NCBI GenBank assembly: GCA_020697475.1 | Contig: JAJFMO010000201.1 | Coordinates: forward strand, 1-6,756 | Length of the DNA: 6,756 bases | Origin: Paenibacillaceae bacterium | GTDB taxonomy: Bacteria; Bacillota; Bacilli; Paenibacillales; NBRC-103111 | Direction: 5' to 3' | Shown here: one piece after another, positions 1-5,761 of the stretch | Position numbering within the stretch: position 1 is the stretch's first letter | How the letters are laid out: every line of letters starts with the position of its first letter | Program-made: the position numbers and the translations under genes | The notes under the pieces: generated by a model | What the model saw: the letters and a program-made list of their open reading frames with translations, nothing else | What the model was told of the DNA's origin: nothing | Database searches by the model: none

Positions 1-210
1 GACAATTACGGAAACTCGGATGAGCACATGTTTCCGTTCCACGGCAACGTGAAGTGGAAGGAGATTATGCCGTTGTTCGCGGAAATCGGCTACGAGGGCG
101 ATTTTACGTACGAAACGCACAAGGAATTTTATCTCATGCCCGAGCCGATCAAGGATACGCTGGCAAAGGCCGGTTACGAAATTCAACAATATTGCCTGAC
201 TTTGATGTAA
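1..210 (+). CDS. Sugar phosphate isomerase/epimerase, C-terminal fragment
   Basis: The reading frame is open from base 1 and ends at TAA 208-210, so only the last 69 residues are visible and the gene begins outside the window. The fragment has the look of the C-terminal part of the xylose isomerase-like TIM barrel family (AP endonuclease 2 superfamily): an Asp-Asn near the edge, then DEHMFPFHGNVKW (residues 7-19 of the fragment), then a helix followed by GYEGDFTYE, where the Glu (residue 38) sits where the family places a metal-binding Glu near the last beta strand. Family members interconvert sugars, sugar phosphates or inositol derivatives in the cytoplasm; the substrate cannot be told from this piece. 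A hairpin terminator follows 26 bases after the stop, so it is probably the last gene of its transcript. Family assignment is fairly firm, specificity unknown. Confidence 0.8.
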   Translation, partial: DNYGNSDEHMFPFHGNVKWKEIMPLFAEIGYEGDFTYETHKEFYLMPEPIKDTLAKAGYEIQQYCLTLM

Positions 211-236
211 AACCCGAAATAGTCAGCTGTGGAGCA

Positions 237-276
237 AAGAAGGCCGGATTGCGGTATTGCCGCAAGCGGCCTTCTT
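237..276 (+). terminator. Rho-independent terminator after the isomerase gene
   Basis: The outer stem is 10 perfect base pairs (AAGAAGGCCG at 237-246 with CGGCCTTCTT at 267-276). After a small asymmetric bulge comes an inner 6-bp stem (TTGCGG 249-254 with CCGCAA 260-265) closed by a 5-base loop. A T-containing run (CTTCTTCGCTTAT) begins within the 3' arm. The poly-T tract is imperfect, but the stem is long and sits just after the upstream stop codon. The A-rich 5' and T-rich 3' flanks could allow it to work in either direction. Confidence 0.75.
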
Positions 277-286
277 CGCTTATAAT
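257..286 (+). promoter_or_regulatory. Sigma-A-like promoter for the HAD phosphatase gene
   Basis: A perfect TATAAT lies at 281-286, with TTGCCG (4 of 6 matches to TTGACA) at 257-262 and an 18-base spacer. Transcription would start near 293, giving a leader of about 30 bases before the ATG at 323. The -35 box lies inside the 3' half of the preceding terminator hairpin. The -10 match is strong and the -35 match is weaker. Confidence 0.55.
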
Positions 287-322
287 CCAATACATTACAT
301 GTTTCTCAGGGAGTGGACGCGC

Positions 323-1063
323 ATGGGATATCAACTGATTGCACTCGACATGGACGGAACGTTGATCGGACGCAAAGGGGAAATTTCCGAGGGCAACCGT
401 GAGGCGATTCGCGCCGCGATCGACAAAGGCAAGATCATCGTGCTGGCGACGGGCAGACCGCTGCGCAATGCCCGCCCGTTCGCGGAACAGCTTGGCCTGA
501 CGTTCCCGTTGATTATCAACAACGGAAGCGAGGTATGGCGTGATGCCGATACGCTGTATCAAAGACATGTGCTGCCGGTCGACCATGTCGAGCGAATTTT
601 TGCCGCGATTACCCCTTACCTGGGAGAGCGGCTTGATTTCTGGGCGCATACGGTTGAGGAGAGAATCGATCTGGCGAACATTCCGGAAGATAAATCCAAG
701 TTCCAGTGGCTGCAATTTGCTGTGAAAACGCAAGACCAAGATTTACTGAAGTCGCTGCGAGAGGCGTTCGAATCGTGGGGTATTTTCGATGTGAGCAACT
801 CGAGCCCGTTCAACGTGGAATGCAATCCGCTTGGCGTCAACAAGGGAAGCGGGCTACAAGAAGTATGCCGGCTCGTCTCTGTGCCGATTGAGCAGGCAAT
901 AGCAGTTGGGGATAGCCTGAACGATATTTCGATGATTCGCGCCGCCGGTCTCGGTGTGGCGATGGGGAATGCGCAGGAGGCGGTCATGAAAGCCGCCGAC
1001 ACCGTGGCTCCAGGCCATCTGGAGGATGGTGTGGCGGACGTCATTCGCAAGTATTTGCTTTAA
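323..1063 (+). CDS. Cof-type HAD-IIB family phosphatase
   Basis: This encodes a 246-residue cytosolic hydrolase of the haloacid dehalogenase superfamily, which removes phosphate from small phosphorylated metabolites (often sugar phosphates or flavin/cofactor phosphates) using Mg2+ and an aspartyl-phosphate intermediate. All four HAD motifs are visible: motif I DMDGT (nucleophile D9, acid/base D11), motif II ATGR (T43), motif III Lys in VNKG (K174), and motif IV GDSLND (D197, D201). The long segment between motifs II and III (about 80-170) is the C2-type cap that marks the IIB/Cof subgroup. The length is a little under the usual 260-290. The ATG at 323 was chosen because AGGGAG at 308-313 sits 9 bases upstream; an in-frame ATG at 257 lies inside the terminator hairpin and would add 22 unrelated residues. 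The gene is monocistronic by appearance and converges on the minus-strand pair, with 47 bases between stops. Substrate unknown. Confidence 0.93.
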   Translation: MGYQLIALDMDGTLIGRKGEISEGNREAIRAAIDKGKIIVLATGRPLRNARPFAEQLGLTFPLIINNGSEVWRDADTLYQRHVLPVDHVERIFAAITPYLGERLDFWAHTVEERIDLANIPEDKSKFQWLQFAVKTQDQDLLKSLREAFESWGIFDVSNSSPFNVECNPLGVNKGSGLQEVCRLVSVPIEQAIAVGDSLNDISMIRAAGLGVAMGNAQEAVMKAADTVAPGHLEDGVADVIRKYLL

Positions 1064-1110
1064 TTGGCGCGGGTGGAATCAGGTCCGGAAGTATCGGGAA
1101 GCAGCTTCTG

Positions 1111-1587
1111 CTATTTCACGGACACATCTCTGATCTGGGCCACGCCAAGAGCAAAGTGTTCCCAGAAAATTTGTTCCACCTCCGCCGCTTTTTTTTCGGG
1201 GCATTCCACCAGCACGAACACTTCGGTACTTGCTAAGGCTTTCTTGTCCTGTTTGCCTTGGCGGCGCCGTCGGTGGACCAGCAAATCCATTAAGAAGCCG
1301 AACACGAATCCGACAACCGCGCCGATCAGTCCCCAAACGATCGGCCCCCAAGTCATGACGAATCCGTAACAGGAGCTGACCACGGCAAAGGCGGTGCTCC
1401 AAGCCATTGCCGCATCGAAGTAGCTGATTCCATCGGAATAACGCATCGTATCCATGATTCGCGGTTTTTCCTTGCGTTTATCCAACGGCACGGCCATGAT
1501 CTGTTCCCTTGAGATGCCCGATTGCTCCAGCGAGGTCAACGCCAACTCCAAATATTCCGAATGGGTAAACGAAGAAACGACATGCAT
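1111..1587 (-). CDS. Conserved hypothetical membrane protein, 158 aa, two TM helices
   Basis: No named function is recognised, though the sequence resembles uncharacterised proteins I associate with Paenibacillus relatives. The 158-residue product has a soluble N-terminal part (MHVVSSF strand, helix about 10-24, strand around 30-35), two hydrophobic glycine-containing segments (about 58-78 and 81-104), a basic RRRR cluster at 106-109 and K-rich linker, then a second soluble part (strand TEVFVLVE 121-128, helix about 131-146, strand GVAQIRDV 148-155). The positive cluster after the second helix suggests both ends face the cytoplasm. The ATG at 1587 is preferred: GAGGTG at 1600-1595 lies 7 bases upstream. 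An in-frame ATG at 1608 overlaps the stop of the upstream gene in ATGA fashion but has no ribosome binding site. It is the second gene of a minus-strand pair and is probably co-transcribed with the membrane protein gene before it. No clear terminator was seen after the stop. Confidence 0.8.
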   Translation of the reverse strand: MHVVSSFTHSEYLELALTSLEQSGISREQIMAVPLDKRKEKPRIMDTMRYSDGISYFDAAMAWSTAFAVVSSCYGFVMTWGPIVWGLIGAVVGFVFGFLMDLLVHRRRRQGKQDKKALASTEVFVLVECPEKKAAEVEQIFWEHFALGVAQIRDVSVK

Positions 1588-1604
1588 GGCAAAGCACCTC
1601 AGAT

Positions 1605-2381
1605 TCATGAATCGATCGGCAGCTTGATCGAGTATTGTTGGTAATTTTCCTGAATAAACTGTCTTTGCTCCCGAACGAACAACTTATTGCTTTCAACGGT
1701 GGAAACGTAGGCGTCATATACCGAGAAAAGGCATATGGACGGAAGAAACATCAGCCACTGCATGTCGAGGACCTGTGTCGCAAGGGCGAATTGTTTCAAC
1801 ATGACATAGTGGCCGGACAAGAGAGCCTTCGATTTGTAAACGCACAAAATCCACATGCCCAGTATGTAAAAAGCGTTCGGGAGAAGATGTAAATAAAGCT
1901 GCCCCATCCCGGGCATCAGGAACGACCAGACCGCTGCGAGCCACGGCCTTCTTTTTTCCAAATAATTGATTCCTAACGGGCCGATGACGAAGTTTTGCAA
2001 AGGGGCGTTCTCCCGATCGGCTAATACATACGATTTGTTCAGTTCGACCGTCGTCCGGTAACTATCGTATATCGAAAACAAATACACCGGAGCATACAGT
2101 ACCATCCAACGAGGTTCGAGCACGTCCTTTGCCCGGTCGAACTGCCCGGTGAATGAATAAACCAAAGCCATATTCACCTTGGTTTGCGTGTTGATAAGCA
2201 CTTCCCAGATGATAAGCGTGAATCCGCGCAAATATCTGCATAACAGGAGATGCCCGAATCCGGGAAACGCAGCCGACCACCAGGCGACTATGTAGGGGTT
2301 GCGCAAGTGCAATTGGCTGGTGCCCATAACGTTCAGCGATGCGATTTGCCTGCGCGATTTTCTAGAGTATGCCGATGCCAC
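1605..2381 (-). CDS. Multi-pass membrane protein with internal duplication, 258 aa
   Basis: Function is not recognised. The product carries two homologous halves, residues 28-116 and 145-233, each starting with a P-G-x-G turn between hydrophobic stretches (FPGFGHLLL and MPGMGQLYL) and each ending in a YD-x-Y / TVE-x-NK motif. The PGxGxLYxx pattern recalls TM2-like and related small membrane domains of Firmicutes, but that is a resemblance only. Several hydrophobic segments per half make it an integral membrane protein; the C-terminal 25 residues are polar. The start is uncertain: the first available initiator is GTG at 2381, with only a weak GGACGG 7 bases upstream. An ATG at 2327 (residue 19) also lacks a good site and lies just before the first duplicated unit. 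The gene precedes the 158-residue membrane protein gene, with 17 bases between this stop and that gene's preferred start, so the two probably form an operon and may act together in the membrane. Confidence 0.8.
   Translation of the reverse strand: MASAYSRKSRRQIASLNVMGTSQLHLRNPYIVAWWSAAFPGFGHLLLCRYLRGFTLIIWEVLINTQTKVNMALVYSFTGQFDRAKDVLEPRWMVLYAPVYLFSIYDSYRTTVELNKSYVLADRENAPLQNFVIGPLGINYLEKRRPWLAAVWSFLMPGMGQLYLHLLPNAFYILGMWILCVYKSKALLSGHYVMLKQFALATQVLDMQWLMFLPSICLFSVYDAYVSTVESNKLFVREQRQFIQENYQQYSIKLPIDS
1683..2300 (-). repeat. Tandem duplication inside the 258-aa membrane protein gene
   Basis: The protein-level copies are encoded at 2034-2300 (residues 28-116) and 1683-1949 (residues 145-233). 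They align without gaps over 89 residues at a constant offset of 117; by hand count about 30 positions are identical (P-G-x-G, a Trp near the middle, LFSxYDxY, TVExNK). The DNA is no longer obviously repeated, so the duplication is old. The 28-residue linker between copies is more polar. Confidence 0.75.
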
Positions 2382-2484
2382 CGGTTCACCGTCCGAGGTT
2401 GTATATTGAAAGTATTTCTGGAAAAATCATGGTAATTTGTATTTTCGCACCGGATGTCAGATTTTATACAACAAGCGGGCTCGT

Positions 2485-2513
2485 TTTTCTTTTGCCGGAA
2501 AATGTCCTATAAT
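2485..2513 (+). promoter_or_regulatory. Probable promoter of the RNase J gene
   Basis: A perfect TATAAT at 2508-2513 is preceded by a poor -35 box, TTTTCT at 2485-2490, at 17 bases. Transcription near 2520 would leave a leader of roughly 90 bases. On the other strand a TATAAA (2468-2463) with AAGAAA (2491-2486) at 17 bases is a weak candidate promoter for the 258-residue membrane protein gene, so the 2382-2610 gap would hold divergent promoters. I see no riboswitch or strong hairpin in the leader; only a short CGCG/CGCG pairing at 2581-2594 lies just before the ribosome binding site. Confidence 0.45.
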
Positions 2514-2610
2514 CCTTGGGAAGCGACTTTGGATGAGTGGAGACTCGATCTTCATGCATCCATTCGGCAGATAGCAAGGCCGCGAATATGCGCGAAGGGA
2601 CATAACAGGA

Positions 2611-4563
2611 ATGAGACATAAGGTTAAACTGTTCGCTTTAGGCGGATTGGATGAAATTGGAAAAAATATGTACGGGGTTGAATATCGGGACGAGATCGTT
2701 GTCATCGATGCCGGAATCAAGTTTCCGGATGCGGACCTGCCGGGCGTCGATTATATCATCCCGGACATCCGCTATTTGCTCGATCATAAGGAGAAGGTCA
2801 AAGGGATTTTTCTCACTCACGGGCATGAAGACCATATCGGCGGGTTGCCGTTTATTTTGCGTCAACTGAACGTTCCGATTTACGGCGCCGCCCTGACGCT
2901 TGGTCTCGTGCGATTCAAGCTGGAGGAACATAAACTGTTGCGCAGGGCTGAGCTTCATCTGGCTGACGAGAACTCGGAGTTTGCGTTCAAACATTTGAGC
3001 GTCAAATTTTTCCGTACGGCGCATAGCATTCCGGATGCGTTCGGGATCGTCGTAGACACTCCGCAGGGGCAAATCGTGCATACCGGGGACTTCAAGTTCG
3101 ACTTGACCCCGCTGGGACAACCGGCGAATTTGTTCACGATGGCCGACATCGGCCGACGCGGGGTGCTGGCGATGCTTGCAGACAGCACGAACAGCGAGAA
3201 ACCGGGCTACACACCGTCGGAGCGCGTGGTCGGCAAGGCGATTCGCGACACGTTCCGTCAATGTCCGGGGCGGATCCTGTTTGCGACGTTCGCCTCTAAC
3301 GTGCACCGCCTGCAGCAGGTCGTCGAGGCGGCGTACGATTGCGGCCGCAAGATCGCGATTGTCGGGCGAAGCATGGAGAAGGTGTTCCGTATCGGCCAGG
3401 AGCTCGGGTACATCCGCATGCCCAAGGGGATGATGGTGGATGTTAAAAAGCTGGACGATCTTGCCGATGAGCAAGTAGTCGTTATTTGCACCGGCAGCCA
3501 AGGGGAACCGAACGCTGCGCTGACGCGGATTGCAAGCGGATCGCATACGCATATTCAGATATACCCGGGGGATACGGTGATTTTCTCTTCTTCGCCGATT
3601 CCCGGCAACTCCCGCAACGTTCATCGCTCGATTGACCGGCTGCTGCGCGCCGGCGCGGAAGTCATTTACGGCTCGATCATCGATATTCACGCTTCCGGGC
3701 ACGGCTGCCAAGAAGATCTGAAGCTGATGCTGAATATGATGAAACCGCAATATTTGATGCCGATTCACGGTGAACACCGGATGCTGCTGCAGCATTCGAG
3801 GCTTGCGCAGGCGGTCGGCATGGACCGGGAACGCGTATTTGTGATGGATAACGGCGATACGTTGTTAGTCGGCTCGGACGGCGCGACGAAGGGTAAGCGG
3901 ATTCCCAACGGTCAGTCGTTGGTGAAGGGGAACATGTTGGGAGGGGAAGCGGAGTCTGTTGTGACGGATCGCAAGATGTTGTCGGAGAGCGGCGTCGTCA
4001 TTGTGATGCTTGCACTGGAACAACCGGGCTGCCGGCTCCTATCCGGTCCTGATCTGATCAGTCGCGGCTTCGTGTACGTGAAGGAAGCGGGCGAGGTGAT
4101 GGCTGCGGCGACACGGCTCGCCAGGCGGCAATGCGCGCGTCTGAACAAACGAAATATTACGAACGTCGCGGTGTGGAAGGAAGCGATCGGGCAAGCGCTG
4201 GCCGCACACTTCGATTCGGTGATGGAGCGTTCGCCGCTGATCTTGCCAATCATTGCCGAGGTGGAGGAAGGGATGGAAGGTACGATAGGTTCGATGGATT
4301 CGACGAACATGACAGGCTTGGCGGATGAGGCAACTTCGGGCGGTTCGAGCGGTTCGGGCGAAAAGCGCAGGTCGACCAGGTCGCGCCGACGCAGCAAGTC
4401 GAGCAAGACGAGCCAATCGGCGGAGACTGAGGATTCAAGCGAATGGGTAGATCGCGAGGGCAGCGCGGATCGCGTGAATGAGGCAGATGGAGCTGGGGAG
4501 GGCAACAAGCCTGCCGAAGAAGCGGTCAGCTCCGTGGCGGAGCTGACGAGCGGCGGACGATAA
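2611..4563 (+). CDS. rnj: Ribonuclease J with long basic-acidic C-terminal tail
   Basis: This encodes a 650-residue metallo-beta-lactamase/beta-CASP ribonuclease, the family with 5'-3' exo- and endonuclease activity in mRNA decay and rRNA maturation. The zinc-binding motif is complete: THGHEDH (H70, H72, D74, H75), H138 in RTAHSIPD, D160 in HTGDFKFD, plus beta-CASP residues in SGHG (H364) and PIHGEHR (H386). It starts MRHKVKLFALGGLDEIGKN, as in Bacillus J1 and J2. The HGHEDH motif is J1-like (J2 has a degenerate one), while PGYTPSE near 198-204 is J2-like. The family core ends near residue 553 with LILPIIAEVEE; Bacillus J1 is about 555 residues. The remaining ~100 residues are low complexity: a Gly/Ser stretch, a basic patch (585-599, many Arg and Lys) and an acidic Ser/Glu/Asp end. 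The usual YEKTKRRPM segment is replaced by FDSVMERSP. The ATG follows AAGGGA (2595-2600) by 10 bases. No rpoY lies upstream. The 3' end overlaps the convergent LacI gene. Confidence 0.95.
   Translation: MRHKVKLFALGGLDEIGKNMYGVEYRDEIVVIDAGIKFPDADLPGVDYIIPDIRYLLDHKEKVKGIFLTHGHEDHIGGLPFILRQLNVPIYGAALTLGLVRFKLEEHKLLRRAELHLADENSEFAFKHLSVKFFRTAHSIPDAFGIVVDTPQGQIVHTGDFKFDLTPLGQPANLFTMADIGRRGVLAMLADSTNSEKPGYTPSERVVGKAIRDTFRQCPGRILFATFASNVHRLQQVVEAAYDCGRKIAIVGRSMEKVFRIGQELGYIRMPKGMMVDVKKLDDLADEQVVVICTGSQGEPNAALTRIASGSHTHIQIYPGDTVIFSSSPIPGNSRNVHRSIDRLLRAGAEVIYGSIIDIHASGHGCQEDLKLMLNMMKPQYLMPIHGEHRMLLQHSRLAQAVGMDRERVFVMDNGDTLLVGSDGATKGKRIPNGQSLVKGNMLGGEAESVVTDRKMLSESGVVIVMLALEQPGCRLLSGPDLISRGFVYVKEAGEVMAAATRLARRQCARLNKRNITNVAVWKEAIGQALAAHFDSVMERSPLILPIIAEVEEGMEGTIGSMDSTNMTGLADEATSGGSSGSGEKRRSTRSRRRSKSSKTSQSAETEDSSEWVDREGSADRVNEADGAGEGNKPAEEAVSSVAELTSGGR
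4525..4547 (-). terminator. Hairpin at the LacI stop codon, possible terminator
   Basis: GTCAGCTCCG (4525-4534) and CGGAGCTGAC (4538-4547) form a perfect 10-bp stem with a 3-base loop. The LacI stop codon (4526-4528) lies in one arm, and on the minus strand the hairpin is followed by CGCTTCTTC, a weak T-rich run. The same bases encode the end of RNase J. A second, looser inverted repeat with related sequence (GCTCCGG 4564-4570 with CCGGAGC 4594-4600) begins just after the RNase J stop but has no T tract. Termination is an inference; the palindrome itself is certain. Confidence 0.45.
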
Positions 4564-5536
4564 GCTCCGGCTGCAAGACAACGCTTCGGTATTCCGGAGC
4601 GGCCTCGCCGCGGATGCGCTCGATCAACAGCTGCATGCCCATACTGCCGAACGTATAGGCCGGTTGGGCGGCGACGGTGAGAAACGGATTGATCGCCGAT
4701 TCCAGGCCGAGATCGTCGAAGCAGACGACGGAGACGTCCTCCGGCACGCTGAGGCCCATGTCGCGCAAGCAGCGGATCACCCCGATTGCGAGGAAGTTGT
4801 TGGCGGCGAAGACGGCGGTCGGCTTCGCCGGCAGCGCCATCCAGCGGCTGAGCAGCTCGCGCGGCTCGATCGGTTTGTAGCCGGTTTCGGCGCTAAGCTG
4901 CGGGTCGGGCGCTAAGCCGCTTTGCTTAAGCGCTTCGACGAAGCCGGCGTACCGATCGCGTGCGGTTGACACTTGGCTCGACCCGTTAATCAGGGCGATC
5001 CGACGATGTCCGAGCGAGATCAAGTGCTCGGTTAACAGGCGTGCTCCGGTGCGGCTGTCGCCGAGCACCGTGTCGCACTCCACGCCAGGTACCGTCCGAT
5101 CGATAATGACGAACGGAACGTTATGCTTGGCGAGTTTCTGTAAGTGGGTGAGCGATCCATCCCCGGCAGGCGCGAACAAGACGCCGTCGACTCGGGTGGA
5201 CAGCACCATATCCACGTAATCTTTCTCCTTGTCCAAATCTTCGTCGCTGTTGCCGAACATCAGGCGATAGCCGAATTGTTTGGCCGCATCTTCAGCGCCA
5301 CGAGCGAGTGTCGTGAAGAACGGGTTCGTGATGTCGGTAATCAAGAGCGACAAAATTTTCGTCTCTTGTACAACCAGGCTGCGCGCCATGAAATTCGGGA
5401 TGTAATGCAGTTCCTCCATTGCATGCCTGACTTTCATTCGCGTCTTGTCGCTGATACGTCCGGTATTGTTGATCACCCGGGAGACAGTCATTGCTGAGAC
5501 GTTGGCCTTGCGGGCTACATCGTATATTGTGGTCAT
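4526..5536 (-). CDS. LacI-family transcriptional regulator
   Basis: This is a 336-residue repressor of the LacI/GalR family, a full-length member that binds palindromic operators as a dimer and releases or binds them in response to a sugar-like ligand. The N-terminal helix-turn-helix is TIYDVARKANVSAMTVSRVI (residues 3-22), the hinge helix NFMARSLV (48-55) follows, and the rest is a periplasmic-binding-protein-like effector domain: ITDITNPFF (66-74), DRTVPG (146-151), the TARDRYAGF loop (191-199) and CFDDLGLES (272-280). ATG at 5536 has AAAGG (5550-5546) 9 bases upstream. The gene is divergent from the FAH-family gene, which is its most likely target, with autoregulation probable from the shared control region. 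Its final 38 bases overlap the RNase J gene on the opposite strand. Which ligand it senses cannot be read from the sequence; it is not CcpA by context or length of conserved blocks. Confidence 0.95.
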   Translation of the reverse strand: MTTIYDVARKANVSAMTVSRVINNTGRISDKTRMKVRHAMEELHYIPNFMARSLVVQETKILSLLITDITNPFFTTLARGAEDAAKQFGYRLMFGNSDEDLDKEKDYVDMVLSTRVDGVLFAPAGDGSLTHLQKLAKHNVPFVIIDRTVPGVECDTVLGDSRTGARLLTEHLISLGHRRIALINGSSQVSTARDRYAGFVEALKQSGLAPDPQLSAETGYKPIEPRELLSRWMALPAKPTAVFAANNFLAIGVIRCLRDMGLSVPEDVSVVCFDDLGLESAINPFLTVAAQPAYTFGSMGMQLLIERIRGEAAPEYRSVVLQPELIVRRSSAPPRS

Positions 5537-5565
5537 AGTTTTTCGCCTTTCTATCGGATACGAAT

Positions 5566-5594
5566 AGTGTAACGAACATAAGTGTTGACAGCAA
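5566..5594 (-). promoter_or_regulatory. Candidate promoter of the LacI-family gene
   Basis: Reading the minus strand, TTGCTG (5594-5589) and TACACT (5571-5566) are separated by 17 bases; matches to consensus are 3 of 6 and 4 of 6. A start near 5559 would leave a short leader of about 22 bases containing the AAAGG ribosome binding site. The boxes are weak, as is common for regulator genes. Confidence 0.4.
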
Positions 5595-5613
5595 GGTGCG
5601 TTCCTGTTAGGGT
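5585..5613 (+). promoter_or_regulatory. Candidate promoter of the FAH-family gene
   Basis: A perfect TTGACA at 5585-5590 is followed after 17 bases by TAGGGT (5608-5613), which has 3 of 6 matches but carries an extended -10 TG at 5605-5606. A start near 5620 would place the palindrome at 5631-5642 just downstream, a position where a repressor could block elongation. The leader would be about 140 bases. An alternative is a better -10, TATCAT at 5669-5674, with its own TG extension (5666-5667) but no -35 box. Confidence 0.45.
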
Positions 5614-5630
5614 GAATTTACGCAGGGTGA

Positions 5631-5642
5631 GTTATCGATAAC
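5631..5642. promoter_or_regulatory. Probable LacI-family operator, palindrome with central CG
   Basis: GTTATCGATAAC is a perfect 12-base palindrome centred on CG. LacI-family operators are typically palindromes with a central CG. Compared with the CcpA cre consensus (TGWNANCGNTNWCA), every position except the outermost T and A fits. GGGT (5625-5628) and ACCC (5646-5649) flank it almost symmetrically. It lies between the divergent LacI and FAH genes, so it may be the operator of the neighbouring LacI protein, a catabolite-repression site, or both. Confidence 0.6.
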
Positions 5643-5761
5643 CCTACCCGAAGACGGGTGGCATGTGGTATCATGTAGCATGTAAGACGTGCCTGATTGG
5701 GGGATTTGCTGCGGGCGCAACATTTTTTTACATAACAATGCACTATGGGAGGCATAAAGCG

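Noticed and set aside
149..739. A 196-residue minus-strand open frame across the terminator and the HAD gene.
   Set aside because: It is opposite a gene with all HAD motifs, crosses a transcription terminator and shows no domain features.
1064..1110. A bidirectional terminator between the convergent HAD and membrane genes.
   Set aside because: Only a 4-5 bp pairing (AGCAG/CTGCT) is present near 1100-1112, with no convincing T tract.
2382..2441. A possible longer N-terminus or frameshift of the 258-residue membrane protein, since the frame stays open for 15 codons above the GTG.
   Set aside because: There is no initiator codon in that stretch before an in-frame TGA. A 14-codon peptide frame there (from an ATG in another frame) has no ribosome binding site.
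2638..3795. A 385-residue open frame on the minus strand, antisense to the RNase J gene.
   Set aside because: It mirrors the codon pattern of a strongly conserved gene, is rich in Arg/His/Gln, matches no family I recognise and has no promoter or ribosome binding site.
3912..4508. A 198-residue minus-strand open frame opposite the RNase J C-terminal tail.
   Set aside because: Its Ser/Pro/Ala/Arg-rich composition is the reverse reading of a low-complexity tail. RNase J is the supported frame, although the tail itself is less conserved.
5663..5761. An N-terminal extension of the FAH protein from an upstream ATG, with a hydrophobic segment that could look like a signal or anchor.
   Set aside because: It has no ribosome binding site, the extension overlaps control sequences, and the family normally starts close to the ATG at 5762, which has a strong GGGAGG.
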